32,775 nucleotides of DNA from an uncultured Chloroflexota bacterium (lineage in GTDB: Bacteria; Chloroflexota; Anaerolineae; Anaerolineales; UBA4823). Below the pieces are notes generated by a model that was not told the origin of the DNA, searched no databases, and saw nothing but the letters and a program-made list of their open reading frames with translations. Both the position numbers and the translations under genes were made by a program. Of the stretch, positions 27,336 to 32,775 are shown piece by piece. The first letter of the stretch is position 1. Each line of letters begins with the position of its first letter. Location: positions 1-32,775 of the forward strand of contig CAIQIV010000461.1 in assembly GCA_903871905.1 (NCBI GenBank). Direction: 5' to 3'.

Positions 27336-29810
27336 GTGACCAATCAATCAACCAACATGCTGAACTTGATAGACCTTCAGACTGAACTGTCTGGCCTGGA
27401 AATTTACCGCAGCCTGGTGGAAAGCCTGGAGTCGATTGTTGCCAGTTTGGATGAGATGGGTGTCTATCACTACATTAACCAGCTGGGAGCAGCAAACCAC
27501 GGCCTGCTCCCCGAGGCTATGATCGGGAAAAATCTCCGAGAGTTTTTCTCTGCAGAGGAAGCCGAATTGCATTTAGCCAGGGTCCGCCAGGTTATCCAGG
27601 AAAAGAAGGGCATGGTCATGGAAACTTCCAGCATGATAGCAGGTGAGCTGCGCTGGTTCAGAACCAGCATCCAGCCCCTGCCCAGTGCGTCTGGCGCGAT
27701 CACCCTGGCTATGGTGCACGCTTCTGATATTACAGACCTCAAATTGGCAGAGAGTAGGCTCGAAGATCGGGTGCGCGAGCGCACTTCTGAAATCGGTGCC
27801 ATTCAGCAGCGATTGGAGTTGGCTACCCGGGCTACCGGGCTGGGGATCTGGGAATGGGACTTTTCCAGCGGGTGCATTACCTGGAGCGATCTGGTCTACC
27901 AGATCTATGGGTTGGCCCCTGGCTCCTTTGATGGAACCATCGAGACTTTTATTAAGCTGATCCACCCGGAGGATGTGCCCGGTCTCCTGGCTGCCTTCCA
28001 GACAAATCCAAGAGATATCAAGCTCAATTCCATCGTCTATCGCACGCTGCACCCGAATGGATCCATCCATTTGATCAAAGCCTGCGGGACAGCCACGGTT
28101 GGTCAAAACGGAGAAACCATAGGCCTGGTCGGCACCATTGAGGACATCACCCAGGAAAAGCAGGCTGAACAGGCCCTGCGCGATAGGGAGGAGCAGAACC
28201 GCCTGCTGTTTGAAGAATCACCTGACCCTGCGGTACTCACTGATGCCGAGGGCAGGTTCATCCGGGTAAACCGAGCGTACGAGGACCTTACCGGGTTTCC
28301 ACGCCAGGACTTGATCGGACGGACGGCCGACGAGCTAGGGCTGATATCGCTGGATACTCGTGAAAAAATCCGGTCATTGCTTATCCAATCCCTGGAAAAT
28401 TCAGAACCTTACTGTGTCACTGAATACCCTCTAAAAAGCATCAATGGAAAGACGCTTTTCCTGGAAGCGCGGTTCTACGGCATGTTTGTCCAGGGAGAGC
28501 TGCATGTGATGGCCGCCATGCGGGATATCACCACCCGCAAGCAGGGGGAGGAACTGCTGCGCCACAGCGAGGAGGCCCTCAGGCAGGCCAACCAGGAGCT
28601 GGCAAGCGCTATGCGGATGAAAGATGAATTCCTGGCCAGCATGAGCCACGAACTGCGCACCCCCTTGACCGGCATCCTAGGGCTGGCAGAAGCGCTGCAG
28701 TACCAGACCTACGGTGAGCTAAACCCCAAACAGACTAATGCTTTGAAAAATATTGAAAAGAGCGGCCAGCACCTGCTGGCTTTGATCAACGATATTCTTG
28801 ATATCTCCAAGATCGGGGCCGGGAAGCTGGAGCTGCAGATGGAGCCCTGTTCCCTGGGGGAAATTTGCCAGTCCAGCCTGCTGCTGATAAAAAGCATGGC
28901 AAATAAAAAGGGACACAAAGTTGAATTTACCATGAACCCGGATTCAATCGCCATGATGGGAGACATTTTACGCACCAAGCAAATCCTGGTGAACCTGCTC
29001 AGCAACGCGGTGAAATTCACGCCAGAAAACGGCAGGATCGGATTGGAAGTTACTGGATTCCAGGATGAACAGCTGCTGCAGTTAGTGGTATGGGATAGCG
29101 GGATGGGCATTTCCACCAAAGATTTAAAGAAACTATTCCAGCCATTCACCCAATTGGATGGCGGGCTGACACGCCAATACACCGGGACCGGGTTAGGGCT
29201 TTTCCTGGCACAGCGGTTGGTCGATCTACACGGCGGAAGCATCCAGGTGGAAAGTATCGAGGGTGTTGGCAGCCGGTTTATTGTCATCCTCCCCTGGCTG
29301 CCTCTGCCAGGCAAATCCCAGGGCAAAAAACCAATGGAAGAGCTGTTGGATGCCCTGGAGCGCGCCAGGCAGGCTGAATCCCTGGCCAAGGCAATCCACA
29401 CTGCCCCACCGCTGCAAAGCCAGCCTGTTATTTTGGTGGTAGATGATAATGAAATCAGCCGCGAAACCATTGTGGACTATCTCGTTGGCCGCGATTTCTC
29501 CGTTGAGGGCGTCTCATCCGGCATCGAATTCCTGGAGGTGGTTGAAAAAGTGCAGCCGTACCTGGTGCTGATGGACATCCAGATGCCCGGTATGGATGGC
29601 ATTGAGACAATTCAGCACCTGCGAGCCCATGGGAACGCGGCCACTGCGGCAACTCCGGTCATCGCCGTCACCGCGCTGGCCATGCCCGGCGATCGCGAGC
29701 GCATCCTGGCAGCTGGCGCCGATGAATACATCAGTAAACCCATCAGCTTGCAGGATTTGGAAAGCCTGGTCCGCATGCTACTGGTCGAGGTGCGGTCCTC
29801 CGGTATTTAA
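27336..29810 (+). CDS. soluble hybrid histidine kinase (three PAS, HisKA, HATPase, REC)
   Basis: An 824-residue cytosolic kinase. Three PAS domains (about 25-140, 155-275, 285-400) are joined by coiled-coil linkers; the middle one has the GLGIWEWDF...IHPEDV pattern of the PAS_3 type. HisKA (about 425-490, LASMSHELRTPLTG), HATPase (about 530-650: LLSNAVKFTPENG, DSGMGISTKDL, GTGLGLFLAQR) and a C-terminal receiver (about 690-815; VVDDNE, acceptor Asp in LVLMDIQMPGMDG, ISKPIS) follow. It is the last gene of the operon, starting 26 bases after the preceding stop at a GTG (27336); an ATG at 27357 is an alternative. The internal receiver implies a His-Asp-His-Asp relay, but no free phosphotransfer (Hpt) protein is seen. 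Confidence 0.92.
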   Translation: MTNQSTNMLNLIDLQTELSGLEIYRSLVESLESIVASLDEMGVYHYINQLGAANHGLLPEAMIGKNLREFFSAEEAELHLARVRQVIQEKKGMVMETSSMIAGELRWFRTSIQPLPSASGAITLAMVHASDITDLKLAESRLEDRVRERTSEIGAIQQRLELATRATGLGIWEWDFSSGCITWSDLVYQIYGLAPGSFDGTIETFIKLIHPEDVPGLLAAFQTNPRDIKLNSIVYRTLHPNGSIHLIKACGTATVGQNGETIGLVGTIEDITQEKQAEQALRDREEQNRLLFEESPDPAVLTDAEGRFIRVNRAYEDLTGFPRQDLIGRTADELGLISLDTREKIRSLLIQSLENSEPYCVTEYPLKSINGKTLFLEARFYGMFVQGELHVMAAMRDITTRKQGEELLRHSEEALRQANQELASAMRMKDEFLASMSHELRTPLTGILGLAEALQYQTYGELNPKQTNALKNIEKSGQHLLALINDILDISKIGAGKLELQMEPCSLGEICQSSLLLIKSMANKKGHKVEFTMNPDSIAMMGDILRTKQILVNLLSNAVKFTPENGRIGLEVTGFQDEQLLQLVVWDSGMGISTKDLKKLFQPFTQLDGGLTRQYTGTGLGLFLAQRLVDLHGGSIQVESIEGVGSRFIVILPWLPLPGKSQGKKPMEELLDALERARQAESLAKAIHTAPPLQSQPVILVVDDNEISRETIVDYLVGRDFSVEGVSSGIEFLEVVEKVQPYLVLMDIQMPGMDGIETIQHLRAHGNAATAATPVIAVTALAMPGDRERILAAGADEYISKPISLQDLESLVRMLLVEVRSSGI

Positions 29811-29834
29811 TTTAGCTTCGCGGCGACAGTTAAG

Positions 29835-29843
29835 TGGTATGAT
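29835..29843 (+). promoter_or_regulatory. extended -10 promoter of the Ser/Thr kinase gene
   Basis: TGGTATGAT (29835-29843) is an extended -10 element about 42 bases before the kinase ATG; no clear -35 box. It suggests that the kinase has its own transcript in addition to any read-through from the operon. Confidence 0.5.
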
Positions 29844-29884
29844 GGATTGGGAAAGTCCTTGTTCGTCTAGAGAGGAATCCGGTC

Positions 29885-31792
29885 ATGCCGCTCAATTCCG
29901 GGCAGGTCCTCAACCAGCGCTACCGCATTGCCCGCCTGATCGCCCAGGGTGGGTTTGGAGCAGTCTATCGCGCCTGGGATCTGAACCTCAACCAGGCATG
30001 CGCTCTGAAAGAAAACACCGAAACCGGCCCTGAAGCGCAGCGCCAATTCCTGCACGAAGCGCAGATCCTGCACAACCTGCGACATGCCAATCTGCCCCTG
30101 GTCAAGGATTATTTTCTTATTCCGGACCAGGGGCAGTACCTGGTCATGGATTTTGTTGAGGGCAAAGACCTGGATGAGATACTGGCTGAACAAGGGAGCC
30201 CGCTTCCACTCTCACAGGTGCTGGACTGGCTGAGCCAGATCTGCGACGCCCTGACCTACCTCCACAGCCAGAACCCGCCGGTAATCCATCGCGATCTCAA
30301 GCCGGCCAATATCAAAATCACCCCTGATGGACGGGCGATGCTGGTTGATTTTGGCATTGCCAAGATCTATTCTGCATCGGGCAGAACAACTGTGGGAGCC
30401 AGGGCAGTGACCCCGGGCTATTCGCCTCTGGAGCAGTATGGGCAAGGGTCAACCGATGCGCGCAGCGACATCTACGCCCTGGGAGCCACAGCCTATACGC
30501 TGCTCACCGGGGAGACGCCACCTTCGAGCGTGGACATCATGGCCGGGACAGCCCCTCCGCTGCTGGCCATCAGCCAATTGAATCCCTCCGTTCCAGAACA
30601 CGTCAGCCAGGCTGTCCTGCGCGCCATGAGCCTGCGGCGAGAGGACCGTTATCGCAGTTCGATGGAGTTTAAATCTGCGCTGAGCCTGCCAGCCACAGCG
30701 GTGCTTTCTGCTCCGGTCGCCGTAGGCATGACCGGTTCCCTGGCCAGCGCGGGACACACTGTATTGAGCGGCACCCAGGTGCTCCCGGGCAGCCCCATGC
30801 CCGCCGAGTCGCCTCCCGCTCCAGTTCCCTATCCCGCTTCCTGGCCTGCACCGGCGGAAAAACCCCGCCCCACCCCGTGGGCCTGGATTGCTGGAGCAGG
30901 CGCCGGCGCACTGGTACTTGCCCTGATCCTGTTCCTGGGGGGCAGGCTCCTGCTGAGCGGAAGCACCCGGGAGGCAACCCGTACGCTCGAAGCTGCCATC
31001 CTACCAACTTTCACTACCCAGCCCACCTACACTCCCCTACCCACCTACACACAGCCACCAGTGCTCCCGGCTGTTCCCACGCAGCTGCCAGCCCCTTCAA
31101 CCCCAATTCCCCCCAGCCCGCTGCCTCCCAACCCGGTACCTCCCACCATTCCTCCCCCCCCAACCCAACCGCCGCGCAAAGAAAGCGCCCGGGTGTTGTG
31201 GGACGTCTCACATGGACCGCGCCAGGGCAGCTCCGGGGAATACTCCCCCCGGGGGGTATATGGCGCCCTGGCCGGGCAGCTTACGGGGCTCAACATCAGC
31301 CTGGAAAGCGGCAGCCTGCAGCAGGCAGATGGGTACAACGCACTGGTGATTGCGTCCGTCTCCGCTGTCTCCCAGGCATACACTCCAGACGAGGCAAACT
31401 GGATCGCCCAGTACGTGGGCAGGGGGAAAGGGCTGCTAATCCTGGGCGAAAACCCGGGCTTTGCCAACCATGTGCAGGCAGTCGCCGATCTCTTCGGCGT
31501 GACCATGGGCCAACAGCCTGAGCTGAGCGCTGCCGACCAGGTCCAATCCAGCCACCCAATCTTTGCCGGGGTCCAGAGCCTGGATTTTTACCAGGGGGGC
31601 AGCCTGGAGCTCAGCGGGACGGCAAATCCGCTGGCCTGGGGGAGCGGCGCAGTTGCCTGCGCGGAAAACGTCAGCCTGGGCGGACGGGTGATCCTGCTGG
31701 CAGATGGGAATATGTTCGACTCACGCTGGCTGGGCAAGAACCAGTCCTTCGCAGCCAACCTCTTCCGCTGGCTGACCAGGCTGGGCGAATGA
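29885..31792 (+). CDS. membrane Ser/Thr protein kinase (PknB type) with extracytoplasmic amidotransferase-like domain
   Basis: A 635-residue protein. The cytosolic Hanks-type kinase domain (about 13-270) has the Gly loop IAQGGFGAVY, ATP-binding Lys42, HRDLKPAN with catalytic Asp137, DFGIAK with Asp155, and TPGYSPLEQYG, so it should be active. A variable Ala/Pro linker leads to one transmembrane helix (about 332-355), then a very Pro/Thr-rich spacer (about 370-430) on the outside. The last 200 residues form an alpha/beta domain (VLWDVSHG, NALVIASVSAVS, GKGLLILGENPGF, HPIFAGVQSLDF, GGRVILLADGNMF) resembling ThuA/GIFT-like amidotransferase folds without an obvious catalytic Cys. PASTA repeats, usual in PknB, are absent. 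GAGGAA lies eight bases before the ATG. A ligand-sensing role for the outer domain is inference. Confidence 0.92.
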   Translation: MPLNSGQVLNQRYRIARLIAQGGFGAVYRAWDLNLNQACALKENTETGPEAQRQFLHEAQILHNLRHANLPLVKDYFLIPDQGQYLVMDFVEGKDLDEILAEQGSPLPLSQVLDWLSQICDALTYLHSQNPPVIHRDLKPANIKITPDGRAMLVDFGIAKIYSASGRTTVGARAVTPGYSPLEQYGQGSTDARSDIYALGATAYTLLTGETPPSSVDIMAGTAPPLLAISQLNPSVPEHVSQAVLRAMSLRREDRYRSSMEFKSALSLPATAVLSAPVAVGMTGSLASAGHTVLSGTQVLPGSPMPAESPPAPVPYPASWPAPAEKPRPTPWAWIAGAGAGALVLALILFLGGRLLLSGSTREATRTLEAAILPTFTTQPTYTPLPTYTQPPVLPAVPTQLPAPSTPIPPSPLPPNPVPPTIPPPPTQPPRKESARVLWDVSHGPRQGSSGEYSPRGVYGALAGQLTGLNISLESGSLQQADGYNALVIASVSAVSQAYTPDEANWIAQYVGRGKGLLILGENPGFANHVQAVADLFGVTMGQQPELSAADQVQSSHPIFAGVQSLDFYQGGSLELSGTANPLAWGSGAVACAENVSLGGRVILLADGNMFDSRWLGKNQSFAANLFRWLTRLGE

Positions 31793-31849
31793 GGCCTGAG
31801 GTTTTCATCCTGGGGAAAAACTATCGGGAAAAGGGGTCATTTCGGAATA

Positions 31850-31880
31850 GAAAACCGCCGGAGAATATCACCCGGCGGTT
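31850..31880. terminator. bidirectional terminator between the Ser/Thr kinase and infA
   Basis: AACCGCCGG (31853-31861) pairs with CCGGCGGTT (31872-31880). On the minus strand the stem runs into TTTTC, giving a good terminator for rpsU-infA; on the plus strand GTGTTT follows, a weaker one for the kinase gene. Nothing else is seen between 31793 and 31968. Confidence 0.75.
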
Positions 31881-31968
31881 GTGTTTACACTGGTATAAGA
31901 TGGGGAAAGACACGCCTATCGAATTTGAGCCGATAGACGCATAGAGAACAAAGGACGGATCCAGCGGC

Positions 31969-32217
31969 CTACTCTACGTCCGGCAGTTCGCCGTGCTTCT
32001 TCTGCCGGTAAACAATACGCCCACGGGTCAGGTCATAAGGCGACATCTCCACCCGCACCCGATCCCCCAGCAGGATGCGGATGTAATATTTGCGCATCTT
32101 GCCAGAGAGGTAAGCCAGAACGTCATGCCCGTTGTCCAGCTTAACCTTGAATTGGGTGCCAGGAAGGGCCTCCACGACCATTCCTTCTACCTGGATCTTA
32201 TCATCATCTTTCGCCAT
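31969..32217 (-). CDS. infA: translation initiation factor IF-1
   Basis: An 82-residue OB-fold protein that binds the ribosomal A site during initiation. It matches the family over most of its length: [60 protein letters not shown]. About ten extra residues (HGELPDVE) follow the usual end; IF-1 is normally about 72 residues. GGAGG lies five bases before the ATG. It is the second gene of a unit with rpsU, 18 bases after that stop, rather than in the large ribosomal protein cluster beside rpmJ and rpsM where infA usually lies. Confidence 0.97.
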   Translation of the reverse strand: MAKDDDKIQVEGMVVEALPGTQFKVKLDNGHDVLAYLSGKMRKYYIRILLGDRVRVEMSPYDLTRGRIVYRQKKHGELPDVE

Positions 32218-32235
32218 CTACACCTCCAACAAAGC

Positions 32236-32439
32236 CTACTCGACGTCAGTTGTCTGGCGGCGCTTGAAGCGACGGATCGCTTTCTTCTTATCAATACGGC
32301 GCAGCTCGCTCTTGGAGACGAACCAGCGCTTGCGGCGTACCGTGCTCAAAATCCCGCTCTTTGCCACTTTCTTGCGGAAGCGCTTGAGCAGCTGATCCTG
32401 AGATTCATTCGAACGCAAAACCACAGTTGCCACGACCAT
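32236..32439 (-). CDS. rpsU: 30S ribosomal protein S21
   Basis: A 67-residue, strongly basic small-subunit protein. VLRSNESQDQLLKRFRKKV and the Arg/Lys-rich centre (RRKRWFVSKSELRRIDKKKA) are diagnostic of S21. AAGGAGGTGA immediately precedes the ATG at 32439, an exceptionally good ribosome-binding site, as expected for an abundant protein. It heads a two-gene unit with infA behind a leader of about 245 bases and a consensus promoter, next to a 5S rRNA gene. Confidence 0.95.
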   Translation of the reverse strand: MVVATVVLRSNESQDQLLKRFRKKVAKSGILSTVRRKRWFVSKSELRRIDKKKAIRRFKRRQTTDVE

Positions 32440-32545
32440 TCACCTCCTTCCGCACATGGACCCGGGTGCAGAAAAAAACATTTCTACGAACCAGTCCGTC
32501 TCAAGAACCACGGCCATGGGGTCCGCCATGATTCCTGGTATGTCC

Positions 32546-32585
32546 AAAATAAAAGCCCGGTGGGCATTCGCAGGCGCAACCGGGC
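32546..32585 (-). terminator. terminator-like hairpin in the rpsU leader (possible attenuator)
   Basis: On the minus strand GCCCGGT (32585-32579) pairs with ACCGGGC (32561-32555), followed by TTTTATTTT (32554-32546). It lies within the presumed leader, about 105 bases before rpsU, so transcripts from the promoter at 32720-32692 must pass it. It could regulate rpsU-infA by attenuation or damp read-through from the rRNA gene. The rest of the 32440-32750 gap holds the promoter and leader only; the short open frame here is not convincing. Confidence 0.65.
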
Positions 32586-32691
32586 AATCATCCGATCTGA
32601 GCGATTTTGGGTACCATGGGACCTGAACGGTGCTTCCTTGAACCTCCAGTCCAGAACTCAAAAATAAAGCCTGCGAAGCCTCTCAAGTTAA

Positions 32692-32720
32692 AGTATACTA
32701 CAATTTCTGTTAACTGTCAA
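32692..32720 (-). promoter_or_regulatory. consensus sigma-70 promoter for rpsU-infA
   Basis: On the minus strand a perfect TTGACA (32720-32715), a 17-base spacer and TATACT (32697-32692). This is the strongest promoter in the window, fitting a translation operon. The -35 box forms one arm of a 7-bp inverted repeat, TGTCAAT (32715-32721) with ATTGACA (32728-32734). Confidence 0.88.
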
Positions 32721-32749
32721 TTAAGTGATTGACAAATTAAATAGAAAAG

Positions 32750-32775
32750 TCTCTTGGCGATGACCTACTCTCCCA
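32750..32775 (-). rRNA. rrf: 5S ribosomal RNA, 3' end only
   Basis: The last bases, read on the minus strand, are TGGGAGAGTAGGTCATCGCC followed by AAGAG, the conserved 3' portion of bacterial 5S rRNA (GGGAGAGTAGG then the 3' arm of helix I). The remainder lies beyond the window. An ACTTTTCTATTT tract follows the presumed 3' end, so helix I plus this tract may end the rRNA transcript. The exact 3' base is estimated by comparison with E. coli 5S. Confidence 0.88.

Noticed and set aside
32440-32661. 73-codon minus-strand frame just before rpsU
   Set aside because: It spans the leader hairpin and T-run, has an unlikely composition, and its stop adjoining the rpsU ATG follows simply from the GGTGA of the ribosome site.
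32729-32734. Plus-strand TTGACA as a promoter towards the 5S gene
   Set aside because: No -10 box lies 16-18 bases downstream, and the 5S gene runs the other way; it is the second arm of the inverted repeat around the rpsU -35 box.

Overview
The window looks like chromosome from an anaerobic, moderately GC-rich bacterium, most likely Chloroflexota of the Anaerolineae type. This placement is inference. It rests on a lipoprotein with an NBR1-like Ig domain, LysM proteins carrying a Cys...LCIP pair, a very long repeat protein ending in a YLP-type tail, Ala/Gln/Thr-rich anchored surface proteins, and a homodimer-type pyruvate:ferredoxin oxidoreductase (an anaerobic enzyme). No mobile elements, CRISPR arrays or tRNAs were seen.

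Layout. 1-6.5 kb: a possible truncated gene at the left edge, then a secreted LysM protein divergent from methylglyoxal synthase (mgsA), an 868-residue secreted repeat protein (probably beta-propeller), a NarL-type response regulator with a TTG start, and a second LysM protein. 6.6-7.2 kb: a small cytosolic protein joining a Rossmann dinucleotide-binding domain to a chemoreceptor signalling tip. 12.6-7.3 kb (minus strand): a three-gene unit of lipoprotein, hybrid histidine kinase and REC-HD-GYP protein. 12.7-14.8 kb (plus strand): a divergent pair, one conserved-looking unknown and one anchored surface protein whose C-terminal domain resembles that of the lipoprotein. 19.5-14.9 kb (minus strand): nifJ (PFOR) followed by a dihydroorotate-dehydrogenase-like flavoprotein. 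19.9-29.8 kb (plus strand): a dense signalling block of two response regulators, a REC-HD-GYP protein, a REC-histidine kinase, a 1079-residue PAS/GAF histidine kinase and a PAS hybrid kinase. 29.9-31.8 kb: a membrane Ser/Thr kinase with an unusual extracytoplasmic domain. 32.8-32.0 kb (minus strand): the 3' end of a 5S rRNA, then rpsU and infA behind a consensus promoter and an attenuator-like leader.

How the parts fit. More than a third of the window encodes phosphotransfer proteins. Three consecutive genes (20677-24057) share closely similar REC domains fused to three different outputs (DNA binding, HD-GYP, histidine kinase), which suggests duplication with output swapping. Two HD-GYP proteins point to c-di-GMP turnover, but no GGDEF synthase lies here. 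Several secreted or surface proteins sit beside the regulators and could be inputs or targets; that link is inferred from neighbourhood only. All domain calls are from reading the sequence, not from database searches.
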